64,000 nt of DNA, from NCBI GenBank assembly GCA_934045905.1, contig OW203768.1, positions 27,061,060 through 27,125,059 on the forward strand, read 5' to 3'. Numbering within the stretch: the first letter of the stretch is position 1; every line of letters starts with the position of its first letter. Positions 9,258-19,596 of this stretch are shown here, in pieces. The stretch comes from Leuctra nigra. Lineage: Eukaryota > Arthropoda > Insecta > Plecoptera > Leuctridae. A program made the translations under genes and the position numbers. The notes under the pieces were generated by a model that did no database searches, was not told the DNA's origin, and saw only the letters and a program-made list of their open reading frames with translations.

Positions 9258-10083
9258 ACCGGGGCCCTCATTCACGTACATTGTCCATATCCTTGCCTAC
9301 CCCGGGGTAGCCTACCACTTGCTTACCACCTCGGGGTAGCGATTGACACATTCGTATTCACGAAGCAGTGGTATCTTGGTGGTAAGTCACTGCCTACTTG
9401 AAATTTGTATAGTGTAAATAGAACGTAAGTTTTAAGTAGGCCGTGGATTATTCCACCAATCAGATTCGAATATTATTTTCCGCGCACGTGCATTTGTCTT
9501 TATTAAAAATAGTGACGGTTCAATTCCAAACGATAAACTACACAAATACTAAACAAGATGTGTTAGTGCAATAAAATCTGGCGCAACAATAGTTTTGTAT
9601 GGTGAATTTAGTGCTAACTTAACTCTGCAACATAAAAATATGTAGTTTATTACTTATATCTAGTGTTTAAGAAAATGTTTTGGAGGTTATATGGTCCATG
9701 GATTGACTGACCAGAACCAATTATACTATCCGATCTTGTGTGGAATGATTAAATAAACAGGAACTAACATAGAAAACATAAGTAAAAGACAAATTAGATA
9801 CAATAAACACACAACACAGCTGATCAGATAACGACTCGAAGGACTTACTTCAAACAGTTGTTTTGACAGTCATGCCAAGTTCAAAAATGGCCGCCAATAA
9901 GTTACCACCAACTTCAAACTTGGTTACCACGGCTTACCCCTGCCTCGAGGTAGGGGTAGACTCTACCCCGTGGTAAGACATGATAACTTCTTCGTGAATA
10001 CCGATACCACCACCTGCCCGGTCTACCACGCCTTACCACCAGCTACCATGGCTTACCCCATGTACGTGAATGAGGGCCCGGGT
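9258..10083. mobile_element. Non-autonomous DNA transposon with terminal inverted repeats, PIF/Harbinger-like by its ends
   Basis: The ends carry an inverted GGGCCCTCATTCACGTACA motif (left 9262-9281, right about 10060-10080). Inside these are looser inverted segments rich in TACCAC and CTACCCC and a second inverted ATTCACGAAG. No transposase frame is present in the ~0.8 kb. The GGG...TATTCACG-like termini recall Harbinger elements, but the target duplication is not clear, so the superfamily is a guess. Confidence 0.55.
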
Positions 10084-10583
10084 GTTTATAGCATCAGGGA
10101 ATCATGAAGCGAAAAGAGATTGGGTCGAAGTCGGGAGCATTGACATCCGCTTCCATGGAGTGGATTCTGAGGAGGAGTGATGTTTCGTGCATTATTGAAT
10201 GCATTATAAGCTCAGCGGATTGCGCCTAATGTGTCGTGGTTGATATTGCCGGGGAGAGTGATTGGAAGCGCCACCTCGCTGTGAGGCCGCGATTAGATTG
10301 CCGGCTCGAGAGCGAGGCGTCCACTGTCTCGCAGGAAGAGTCAAACGAGCGTCCTGTGGGAACTCTGAGCAATTGAGCTTTGTCTCGAGGTCAACAGAAA
10401 TGTTCAAGATCTCCAGGATCATAATGCTTATTGTGAATACAGGTCGAAGTGTGGATCTTGTGATGTGACGCTCCAATCTTCCAACATGACGGCAACGTGC
10501 ACCCTCGTAACATACGACCCTGGACAATGTCCGTTCATGGTATTGCAATGCAGATGGACTTAAGTGTATGATATATTTGCAAG
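10084..10583. other. Intergenic, nothing recognised
   Basis: Overlapping open frames on both strands without motifs or convincing splice sites. I see no gene. Confidence 0.3.
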
Positions 10584-11405
10584 TTAGGTGAATTTTGGTA
10601 AAATTGCAGTATTTCTACGTAACATGACAAAATATAGCCAGAACTTACAGCTGGTGGGTGACGACGGCCGCTGTTGACGCGTCGCGGGTTGAGCATCGCG
10701 ACTCGTGGCGCCGCGAGACGCATGGGACGCTGCAAAAAGAGAACCACGTTTACGTACGAAGGGAGTGGGAGAATTTTGGTAAAATTACACACTTTCTACG
10801 TAACATGACAAATTATAGTCAGAACTTACAGCTGGTGTCGGACGACGGCAGACGTGGAAGTGAAACGTGTGACGGTAATTGAGCTTGATTAGTATTTACA
10901 TCATTCCAAAGTGTGCAACGACTAACGTGGACTAATGGTGGTGCTACTACTTATAACATACCTCGTCTTTTTGTTGACGAAGGATGCTTGGAATATAAAA
11001 ACAGTTGGATGATATCAATGATACTATCTGTACCTTTTTCTTCTGGTAGCTGACGATTGAACCATGCTACACATTCTAGCAGACAATTTCCAGAGAGTTT
11101 TCGTAGAGCATCATATGTATCGTGCATTATTCCTTGCTGAAAAATCAAAATATGAAATTTGAAAAAAATACAAAAATTGTATAGGGTAAAAGCCCTGTTT
11201 GGGTTACCGTGCCCGGTAGTGAATAGTTCTAAAAACTTAACCATCATCTGGGTGATTCCGCCGAAAATACATAATACATGTCCCTGCTATATGTCCTGCT
11301 ATATGCTATATGTCCTGCTATGTCCCCGACAAAGTATAGCCAGAACTTACAGCTGGTGCCGGACGACGGCAGACGTGGAAGTGGAACGTGTGACTCGGGT
11401 GGCGC
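10584..11405. repeat. Three local repeats with an AGAACTTACAGCTGGTG core
   Basis: A unit with AATTTTGGTAAAATT, TTTCTACGTAACATGACA and the core recurs at about 10590-10690 and 10775-10880. A shorter third copy (core plus GACGACGGCAGACGTGGAAG) lies at about 11330-11400. The copies share orientation. A candidate exon (10962-11136) lies between the second and third copies. Confidence 0.6.
10962..11136 (-). CDS. Candidate internal exon D of an unidentified spliced gene
   Basis: On the minus strand a pyrimidine-rich acceptor (TTTTTCAG) precedes 175 nt open in one frame and followed by a GTATGT donor. It encodes about 58 residues (starting QGIMHDTYDALRKLSG, with LLECVAWFNRQLPEE). It ends in phase 1. 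It lies on the same strand and downstream of the candidate exons at 22250-22388, 21607-21779 and 13785-13905. The phase does not join directly to the exon at 13785 (which also ends in phase 1, whereas this exon starts in phase 0), so an intervening exon would be needed. I do not recognise the family; the sequence looks helical and soluble. Confidence 0.45.
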
Positions 11406-11725
11406 ATCGCGACTCGGGGCGGACGCTCGGTCGTCCATCGCGGCTGCAACCAAGGAGGTTATATACATGGAGTGGCCATTCGCCGCGTGGATTGAAGCCG
11501 ACTTTCTGCAGTCATATTACACTTCACGCGGCAAAAACTCCAGGCAAGCAACGAGTCACGTCGCACGCGGTCATACGAGCCCAGTTCCAAGAGTTCCAGG
11601 AATGTTTCAATTGCGCGCCAATGAATACACTTAGGGAGATGCGTTGTTTAACTGAGACTCGAAGGAATCACATCCAATTTTTTGATTCTTAATACTTCAA
11701 ATAGTTGCGACGTTACAGCAAGTTG

Positions 11726-11794
11726 CCCCACCGATGGCTGCCACCTTAGCGCGGTGATGGGGTTTGCGTTGGCCAATGATCCATTGCAGCTACG
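11726..11794 (+). ncRNA. HDV-like ribozyme candidate, type A (RHS copy 4)
   Basis: P1 5' strand 11726-11732, P3 ACC 11743-11745, L3 TTAGCGC 11746-11752, GGT 11753-11755, P1 3' strand 11756-11762, then the P4 region and P2 3' strand GCAGCTA. Compared with copy 1, the P2 5' strand TGGCTGC gives a 7-bp P2 with one G-T pair. One C-A mismatch in P1 suggests partial decay. Confidence 0.55.
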
Positions 11795-12188
11795 CCGGCG
11801 AGCATATGCTCATGTGTAAGGGTTACCCATGCCGGACAGATCAGTGGTGAGGTCCAGACAAAGAGCAGCCAGGGTCGGCCTAACCATGTCCTCCCTTGAA
11901 TTTGCGGTCCCCATCGGGCCGGCCTCTCCCCTCGAGATGGTGATCCCCCTGAAATCGGGTTCCGCCGGCCCGAATCCTCACACCCCCCGGTCCGTCCCCA
12001 TTCCGGCCTGGCCTCCCCACTAGTGTTGGACTCCCCCGGATCGGGCCCGTTAGGTCGACCCCTCCCCATGTCCACCACTTATATCAACAAAGTTAAATGC
12101 AAAAATGCAAAAATTAATGTGCGCAATATAACCTCGTCGTTGACGCGCCGTTAAACCACAATAATCTAATCTAATCTAATCTAATCTA
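11726..12188 (+). mobile_element. RHS copy 4: full-length, type A head, with target duplication
   Basis: Flanked by the 11-bp direct repeat ACAGCAAGTTG (11715-11725 and 12189-12199). The element's first base, 11726, is the first base of the P1 5' strand CCCCACC. The head has P3 ACC/GGT, L3 TTAGCGC and P2 TGGCTGC with GCAGCTA. P1 has one mismatch (3' strand GATGGGG). The tail ends in four CTAAT units. This copy gives the cleanest link between insertion start and predicted ribozyme cleavage site. Confidence 0.9.
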
Positions 12189-12470
12189 ACAGCAAGTTGA
12201 ATAGAACACTTTTTGTGCATTCTTAGTTCTTTTCAAAACGTTCCCATACATATTATAATTGCGTGCCACCCAACGTGTATAAAGTGAATCGAAAAATGGG
12301 AGGTGATTCCTTGGAGTCTCAGTTAAACAATGTTACAAACCGCATCTCTCTAAGTGTATTCATTGGCGCGCAATTAAAAAATTACTGGAACTCTTGGACC
12401 GGCGCTCGTAAGCGCGCGTGCGAACGCAATCGTTTTCTGCCTGGAGTTTTTCCGCCTGGGAGGAGTGTCG

Positions 12471-13784
12471 GCTAGCCGGGAGTGGCTATGTCTGCCCTTG
12501 GTGGTCTTCAAGAACTCCATACGCAGTACGCAACAGAAAATATTTGAGCAATCGAATCAAATGCGCACGTCTGCGACAGCGATATACGCATTACTTTGTC
12601 CCTAACAGCGGTCAAACCCTTAGAATGCCCATTTCCCAACAGTCCAACAATCTGGAAGGATCTACTTCCCTAGTCAAATCGAGACTCAACCATACATTCT
12701 TGTGATCTAAGTGTAGCCTCTTTTTTGGTGGAATGCCTTTACCCCGCCAGTTTTCAATTTCAAACATATCTGGTTCAACACGTGTTGAAGGATCTTGATC
12801 ACCAATCGGGAAATAAATCTTTCAGAATATCCATAACTTAAGTTCTCTTCTTAAAATCTCTAATTCTCCTGATTTCTTCTTTACCGTTAAAAAGTGCGTT
12901 TCAGCTCCAACCACTAGTATAGTTATCGTATATGGAGAAACACAGCAGAGAACCACGTGATCCTCGGCGATCTTTAAGACTTCAAGCATCCCAGTCAGAG
13001 AGACGTCGCTAACACACTTGGCTTCTAGGACTAGGAGCTCTGATCCTCCAAACGAAAGCAGACCATACTCGCCATCGACGGTCAGAGTATTCTAGAATTT
13101 TATCAATGCACGATCCCTTTCATCATGCCGAAGCCATTGTGCATTTCTCAAACAGTTTGTTTCCTTCAACGTCCAAATAGCGCAGCTGCCGCTCTTTTTC
13201 AGCAGGAGATAGAATTCGCCGTGTGGTCGCTATATTCGATCGCTAAAATCTGAATTAGAGTGTCGGAGGCACACGTATTAGAAAGGAAACATTTTCATGA
13301 GACCTATCTTAACCCTATTTCGAAGATCTCCGACGTAGTGTTCCATTCAGGAGCGGGATTAAGATAAAACGATCTTCTTCTCTTTTTGGGAGCAAGACGT
13401 CGCCAGTTTTCAAACTCATGCATTTCGTTAGCATATGAATCTGGCACATGTACCGTTGCTACATGTGGCGTGAGCACAGGAAGTCGCGAGGACTGATTAC
13501 TGTCAAAGCAATCAAAACACCGACGGAGCTCACCATACTTTTCCTCCGCTCCGATGGGAACAGAGAAGCCGCATGCGTGACCATGCTTTCCTTCAGAGAC
13601 ATCTCATCTGGCACGGGCAGGACATGGATTTCTCGTGGCAGGTGCAGGTGTTGTCAACGGCATGAGCAATGATGATTCTGAAATATTCTGAAATACTGGT
13701 GCGTTACCAGATCCAGCCCAATATTGCAGGCCTGACCGCGGAAAGATCGCTGCGCGGGAAGATCGGAAAGATCGCGCAACTTAC
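12471..13784. other. Intron or intergenic, no supported gene
   Basis: Moderately GC-rich in places. A plus-strand frame at 13448-13672 (Cys/Arg-rich) has no recognisable domain and I do not call it a gene. An exon missing between 13785 and 11136 could lie here, but I could not identify it. Confidence 0.3.
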
Positions 13785-13905
13785 ACTTTTGTTCAATTAT
13801 ATTGTAGTGGTTCGAAATAGATGCCAGAATAGATGGTGGGGGTAATTCTAATTTGCCGCCATTTAATTCCATTTCTTGGTAAGCCATCTTCAATCGAAAC
13901 AATAT
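13785..13905 (-). CDS. Candidate internal exon C of an unidentified spliced gene
   Basis: Acceptor TTGTTTCAG and a consensus GTAAGT donor bound 121 nt that are open in phase 0, encoding about 40 residues (ILFRLKMAYQEMELNGG, then a Pro-rich PPPSILASIS). The exon at 21607-21779 ends in phase 0, so the two join in frame despite being 7.7 kb apart. That gap is filled by a Gypsy element and its own insertions. The first half looks like a continuation of the helical segment encoded by the previous exon. Identity unknown. Confidence 0.5.
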
Positions 13906-13954
13906 CTGAAACAATTTAACATACTCTGTCCCAAACCATAGCCTACTGACATTT

Positions 13955-13983
13955 CGTGGTGTGGTGTTTTACACCACACCACG
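13955..13983. repeat. Perfect 13-bp hairpin
   Basis: CGTGGTGTGGTGT and its exact complement are separated by TTT. It is too short to be a MITE by itself and no T-run follows. It could be a remnant of inverted-repeat ends or a cruciform. Confidence 0.6.
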
Positions 13984-14345
13984 ATTCTAGTGGACCAGGG
14001 CCCGCAGCTGGTGGCGGAGCTTCATGTAATGGAAGTACCGGCGGAGGAGTCGGTTGATCGAACTGGGGAGACGACTCAGGAGAAGTCATGCTATGAGAGA
14101 GAGAACCAGACCGAATATCAAAAAACAAACAAAAGAAATACCACCAAATGGGAAGAAAGAAAGAACAAAGTGTAATCGAGGTGAAAGATCGGAGTTGGTT
14201 GTGACGGGAAATAAAACAAATTGAAATAAAGAAGCGAACTTTAAATTGTTAACAGGGATAGGACGTACAGTTGCAACTGTTGAAAGTAAATGTTATAGTT
14301 CGCACCGCCCCTTGCTAGACTCGTCATGTGGGATGTCCCATAATT

Positions 14346-15356
14346 CACGTGGGTACACAGGGTGGGTACACAGGTTTTAAGTGCTTGAAAAGCTTTCTCC
14401 TGTTCATGTTCCCAATGCCAGGGAGTCTCAGATTTTGTCAATTCTCTGAGGGGGGCTGTTACCTTCGATAGGTTAGGTACATACTGGGACAAGTACTTTG
14501 TCATGCCTAACAACCTCATCAGCTCTTTCTTGTCCTTAGATGTAGGCATATTTAGAATAGCTTCCACATGCTTCTCATCAGCTCTGACGCCTTGTCCTGA
14601 AATTTTGCATCCGACATATTTCACCTCAGGAATTCTAAACTGAAATTTACTTTTGTTGAACTTGACCTGATTTTCTCTGGCTCTCTGCAACACTTTTAAC
14701 AGTGCAATGTCATGCTCCTCATCTGTTTCTCCTGAGACAATAATATAATCAAAATAGACTTCAACATTAGGAATATCTCCGAATATCTGCAAGTTTATCC
14801 TTTGAAAAATCTCTGGTGCGAAACAAATTCCATACGGAAGCCTGGTAAATTTAAACCTTCCAAATGGCGTGCTAAAAGTACCCAAATCAGATGCTTCCTC
14901 AGTCAAAGGTATATGCCAAAAACCCTGGTGCATGTCAAGTACACTAATGATCTGCTTACCACTAAGTCTAGCAATAATATCTTCAGCTTTTGGTATTTGA
15001 AAAAACCCTATCTGAATTTCTTTGTTCAACGCTTGAGGATCTAAACATAACCTCAAACTTCCATCTGCTATCTCAACAATCACTAGGTTATTAACCCACT
15101 TGGTTGGTTTCGTAACCTTGACAACAATACCATCTTTCTCAAGACCAATCGGTGTTTTTTCCAGTTTATCTAGAAGACTAATAGGTACACGCCTAGGTGG
15201 ACTCACTAGCGGGACAGTAATATCCTTGAGAAGGATGTCTTGTTTGATAGGGATTTTTCCCACCCCTTTGAAAACATCTGCAAATTCTTTAACCACTTGC
15301 TCTTTAGAATCAGTTGCCTTAATAGCATCAATTCTCTTGATTAATTCAAGATTTAC
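14346..15356 (-). pseudogene. Ty3/Gypsy reverse transcriptase fragment
   Basis: The frame includes LVIVEIADGSLRLCLDP, a palm motif LDMHQGFWHIPL, LPYGICFAPEIFQ, the connection YLSQYVPNLSKVTAPLREL and the start of RNase H (WHWEHEQEKAFQALK). The catalytic Y-x-DD box reads YFDYI, so the second Asp is replaced by Tyr and the enzyme should be inactive. The sequence is fused in frame to the LINE-B reverse transcriptase, giving a misleading long open frame on the minus strand from 17801 to 14241. Downstream RNase H and integrase are missing. Confidence 0.8.
15345..15356. repeat. Left target-site duplication of LINE-B
   Basis: TTCAAGATTTAC, repeated exactly at 19169-19180. On the minus strand both copies encode VNLE within the Gypsy pol frame, so the insertion point is exact. 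Confidence 0.9.
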
Positions 15357-15369
15357 AGTTTCTCGAAGC

Positions 15370-17801
15370 AGCTCGCTCCACCTTATACCTACAGGTCTCG
15401 TGACAGTTGGCCGATTCAGGTAGGTCAACTCGTATGCTGGGCGGAAGATGGTGCCGTGTGTTGGATGAGTCGACATTGCTTTTAGCTTTGCCACATAGCA
15501 GCTGAGGAGGTAATCTCTCCTGATAGCTAGAGGTGGCTCTCCTGACTCGCAGCACAGGCTGGTCACCGGGCTAGAACGGAAGGCTCCTATTGCCAGCCTG
15601 ATGCCCGCGTTGTGTACCGGATCTATGGTCTTTAACACCGAAGGCCTTGCCGAAGGCCTTGCCGAAGAATATACAATGCTGCCATAGTCTAGGCGTGACC
15701 GAATTAGAGCTCTGTATAGCCTAAGCATCACGGTTCGGTCGGCGCCCCACGATGTACCGCTAAGCACTTTTAGGATGTTCAGTGTCTTAGTGCATTTGAT
15801 CTTCAGCTGCTGCACGTGGGACTTCCAAGTCAGCTGGCTGTCGAAGCAGAGGCCCAGGAACCTGACGGAATCCACGCAGGGTATTGCTGTCCCAGACATT
15901 GTCAAAGTTGGCTCGGGATTCAGGCCTCGCATACGATGGAAGTTGATGCAGCTGGTTTTGCTGGCTGAGAACCTGAATCCGTTGTCGTCCGCCCAGCGTG
16001 TTAGTCGGTTGACAGTCAACTGGACCTGGCGTTCAGCGGAGCTCAGTTTGGCTGCCTTGAAAAATATCGCCAGGTCATCAACAAACAGGGAGTGCTGCAC
16101 CGGCCTGTTGATGCACGATGTAATTCCGTTTATCGCGACAAGGAACAGGGAACAGCTTAGAACGGACCCTTGGGGGACTCCGTTTTCCAAGACGTGTAGG
16201 GATGAGGTGGTACCTGCCACTCGAACCCGGAACTTCCTATTGCTAAGGAAATTCACAATAAAGGAGGGCAGGTGGCCCCTGAGTCCCCAATCATGCAACT
16301 TTCTTAAGATCCCGTGTCTCCATGTAGTATCGTACGCTTTTTCAAGGTCGAAGAAGACTGATAGAAGTTGTTGTCGAGATAGGAACGCGTCCTGGATTGC
16401 TGACTCTAAGATGACTAGATGATCGAGAGTCGATCTGTTTTTACGGAAACCACATTGGCTAGGCGCTAGCAGGTTCCGCCTCTCGAGGACCCAAACGAGT
16501 CGACGGTTGACCATTCGCTCGAGAATCTTGCATAACGAGCAAGTAAGGGAGATCGGGCGATAGCTCGACGCCTGGAGCCGGTCCTTACCTGGTTTCAGGA
16601 TGGCAATGAGCGTCGCCTCTCGCCATGTATCTGGGAAGCATTCTCCTATCCAGATGTCATTAAGCACCGTCAAGACGTGTTTCATAGCGTCAGGTGAGAG
16701 GTTTTTCAGCATACGGTTGTGTACAAGGTCTGGTCCAGGGGCGCTGTCACGCGACTCCTGGATTGCAGATTCAAGCTCCCAATAACTGAAGGGTAGATTG
16801 TACTCTTCAGTATTAGGGCTCTTGAAGGATAATGCCTTTGCTTCTTCCCTGGTCTTTATTTGGAGGAATGTCGGGGAGTAGTGCCTGGAGCTGGACACCT
16901 CGGCGAAGTGAGTAGCCAGGGCGTTGGCGATATCTTCATGGGAGGTAAGAAGGTTCCCACCTGCCTTGAGACCCGATATGCCAGCATTAGCGAATTTGCC
17001 AGTTATCTTGCTTAGCTTGTTCCACACAGCAGAGGATGGAGTGTGGCAGTTTATTGTGGATATGTAATCAATCCAGGAGTTCTTCCTTGATTGCTTAACG
17101 GTATATCGGGCCTTGGCTCTGAGCTGTCTCAGAGCTGCAAGGTTGGTTTGGGTGGGGAACCTTCTGAATATCGCCAGCGCCCTGCGGCGTTTGCGAATCG
17201 CCTCCCGACACTCCTCATTCCACCAGGGAACAGGCACGCGCCGGGGTTTCCCAGATGTACGGGGGATAGACTCCTCCGCGGCGCTGGTTATTGTGTTTGT
17301 AATGGCCGTTACTCGTTCTTGGGTATCAGAAGCATTCTCATTTAGAACTACCAGTTTGCGGAAATGCGCCCAGTCAGCCTTGGCTAGAATCCATTTCTTT
17401 TGCATAGGTTGTGGTCGAGGAGCTTCGATGGGTGTGATGAGCACAGGGAAGTGATCACTTCCACAGAGGTCCGGATGGACCTTCCACTCGTACATCAAAG
17501 CCACACCTGGACTGCACAATGTTAGGTCGATGGCCGAGAATGAACCGTATGCAGAGCTGAAGTGCGTTGCTTCTCCTGTGTTCATGATCACCAGGTTGAG
17601 GTCGGTTGCGATCTTCTCAACCAGGCGCCCTCTGGAGTCAACGTGGTCGCTGCCCCACAGTACATTGTGTGCGTTGAAGTCGCCGGTGATCATGAACGGT
17701 GAGGGTAGTTGCGAAATAAGGTTAGTCAGTTCACGTTCGTGAACTACGTCGCCTGGTGCCAGGTACAGGCTACAAACTGTCTTTGAACATGGGCAGCTCA
17801 C
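15370..17801 (-). pseudogene. LINE-B endonuclease-reverse transcriptase (inverted 5' segment)
   Basis: About 810 residues. The endonuclease begins part-way through (GDFNAHN, GSDHFPV) because the copy is 5'-truncated. The reverse transcriptase shows YRPISLTCSLCKILE, FFDLEKAYDT (first Asp), GVPQGSVLS and LFVDDLAIF (Asp pair), then a thumb with LDYGSIVYSSA. The motifs are intact, but the segment is inverted relative to its own RNase H, so no single transcript can encode the complete protein. The frame passes straight through the left target-site duplication into the Gypsy reverse transcriptase (15356 downwards). It belongs to the I/R1-like group with a C-terminal RNase H. Confidence 0.85.
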
Positions 17802-17822
17802 TCTGACTGCTAACTGACCTCT

Positions 17823-18821
17823 AACTGTCAGTTAGCTCTAACTGACCTCTCTCTGCCTACCATCCAGCAGATTGGTTTCAGCGTAGTAGCTCCCTGGACT
17901 GTGCCCAGACCTAAGTGCCTTCTGCACCTGACACAGTCCCCCAAGTCAGCGACTCCACCTGCCATGTACCAGCAAATGTTTTTATCCATACTTGACTCTT
18001 ACCCTGACTATGCGAAAGTGTACACTGACGGCTCTAAACTTGACGACGCTGTTGGATGTGCGTACGTACTCGGTGGCACGCAAGTGTGTTTCAAGCTAAA
18101 CTCACTTTGCAGTGTTTTTACATCAGAGATGTACGCAATCCTTAAAGCCCTTAATTTTATAAAAACTGACAATCGAAACAGATTCCTTATATGCTCAGAC
18201 TCCCTTAGCTCACTGCAAGCACTTCAAGCACCCTGTCCCAAAGACCATCTTGTACAACAAGTACATGGTGCTCTGCTTGATCTACATTTTCAAGGGACAG
18301 ACGTTTTGTTCTGCTGGGTCCCAGGTCACTCTGGGATACCTGGAAATGATCGAGCAGACAAAGCAGCAAAAGAAGGAGCTCTAAAGAACTACACAGATTA
18401 CCGAGCTGTCCCAGCATCCGACTTAAAACTTCTATTCAAGAGAGAGTCCATGAAGATGTGGCAGTCTTCATGGGACACTCTCTTGGATAATAAACTAAAG
18501 GCTATTAAGCCCCGCGTCGGTCCATGGTACTCGTCATCACGTCGTTCTCGGAGGGAGGAGGTCGTCGTTGCTCGACTACGGATTGGCCACACACGATTGA
18601 CCCACGGGTATTTAATGAATAGAGAGGAACATCCACAGTGTGACACCTGTGATGTTCCTCTAACAGTCCATCACATGCTGATGGACTGTGAAGAAAACCG
18701 CCTAGCACGCCGTCGTCATCGTCTCGCGAGTGATCTCAGCGAGGTGCTCGGCGACGATGATAAATGTATTGACAGGCTAATGGACTTCCTGAAGGATACT
18801 GGGATATTCGATTTTATCTGA
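17823..18821 (+). pseudogene. LINE-B RNase H and C-terminal zinc-binding region (3' segment)
   Basis: Frame open from the junction; a GTG at 17901 could be read as a start, but the natural protein begins far upstream. RNase H residues are visible: YTDGSK (Asp), TSEMYAI (Glu), CSDSLSS (Asp) and PGHSGIPGNDRAD (His/Asp). The C-terminus has CDTC...H...C spacing, as in the terminal zinc finger of I-clade LINEs, and ends at the TGA after FDFI. An RNase H of this kind removes the RNA strand after cDNA synthesis and marks the I group of LINEs. It is an isolated 3' part, cut off from its reverse transcriptase by the inversion. Confidence 0.85.
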
Positions 18822-19168
18822 TCACGTACAGCACACGCTGTCAGAAGTTTTTATCATTGACAAGTAGTTAGTTCAGTTTTAGACGAGCCAGGGTCAGTAT
18901 TTATAAAAACGGCACCTGGCTCAATACGACCTCAGTTTTCTCTGTAATACCAGCTCACATTTTATCTAGACTTGACTCACTATATTAGACTGATTTGACT
19001 CGCACTAGCGTAATATCTAGTTGATTTTAACCAATTTGGTGTTTTATCATTTAACACCATGACTTCGCCTAGCGATATGAATAAATTTTAATACAACACC
19101 TTTGTTGTATGACTTGGCTGGCGCTGATAACCTCGCTGTTGAGCGCCATTACCCATAATATCTCTCTC
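18822..19168 (+). other. LINE-B 3' UTR with GGCGC...GCGCC tail hairpin
   Basis: The UTR ends in a short hairpin formed by GGCGC and GCGCC around TAACCTCGCTGTTGA (about 19121-19150), then CATTACCCATAATATC. The same order (GCGC, TAACCTCG, GTTGA, GCGCC, TTAAACC, AATAATCTAATC) occurs at the 3' end of every RHS copy with a tail. Confidence 0.75.
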
Positions 19169-19460
19169 TTCAAGATTTACGCATGCTTCTAACCCTAGGA
19201 GTGGTTTACAATCAATCGAAACAACAGCAAACTCTATTTTACTAGATTTACCCTTAGAGTTCGAACATTTAAGACTGATCATACCTTCAGGTACAATTTT
19301 CTCTTACCCATTCCCAAAAGGTGTTAGCAATGTGTTAGTTGGCTTGAGTTTAAGTTCGGCGCTTTAGTTCAACTTTTGAAAAATTTCATGGGAATGATGC
19401 TTATTTTTGCACCACAATCTAGCTAAAATTCTACATTGATTCCCTTAATTTCAATTATTT
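19169..19460 (-). pseudogene. Ty3/Gypsy protease remnant
   Basis: On the minus strand the region 19391-19430 encodes LDCGAKISIIP, a degenerate form of the aspartic protease motif LD(T/S)GA. About 200 bases later KIEFAVVSIDCKPLLGLEACVNLE matches the usual end of a retroelement protease. Stops and a frame change lie between the two. The first 12 bases here are the right target-site duplication of LINE-B. The Thr/Ser-to-Cys change at the active site and the stops show loss of function. Confidence 0.65.
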
Positions 19461-19596
19461 CATCCCATGAACTCTTTTTAACTGTACTCACTTTACTTTC
19501 TGCAAGTGTCCCTATAAACAAATACATATAAACATATGATTGTTTGGGTCTTAAGTTTCAGAATCTTCTTCTTCAGAATATTCACAGTCTGCACTC
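19461..19596. other. Gypsy gag-pol spacer, decayed
   Basis: Belongs to the Gypsy element. The last 12 bases (CAGTCTGCACTC, 19585-19596) are the left target-site duplication of RHS copy 5. Confidence 0.5.

Larger units (their letters stand above)
11528..12470. mobile_element. Foldback element with long diverged arms, split by RHS copy 4
   Basis: The arm at about 11528-11655 (CAAAAACTCCAGGC ... TTGCGCGCCAATGAATACAC ... GAGATGCG) is the inverted counterpart of about 12335-12460 (CGCATCTCTC ... GTGTATTCATTGGCGCGCAA ... GCCTGGAGTTTTT). The RHS insertion with its target duplications lies in the loop. Short open frames inside the arms are mirror images of each other and are not genes. Confidence 0.6.
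15357..19168 (+). mobile_element. LINE-B: 5'-inverted (twin-primed) I-type LINE inserted in Gypsy pol
   Basis: Flanked by the exact 12-bp repeats TTCAAGATTTAC. The right part (about 17823-19168) is the element's 3' end in plus orientation: RNase H domain, 3' UTR and a GGCGC...GCGCC tail. The left part (15357 to about 17815) is the upstream endonuclease-reverse transcriptase region, inverted. The endonuclease end lies at the junction and the reverse transcriptase end lies at the target site. This is the arrangement predicted by twin priming. At the junction TAACTGACCTCT is repeated (17812-17823 and 17839-17850), like the filler seen at such joints. Confidence 0.9.

Noticed and set aside
14241..14345. 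3' LTR of the Gypsy element at its left end
   Set aside because: The sequence there (AAGGGGCGGTGCG, then AACTATAACA) does not match the putative 5' LTR at 20970-21183.
15775..16422. 215-codon plus-strand frame inside LINE-B
   Set aside because: Antisense shadow of the reverse transcriptase on the minus strand.
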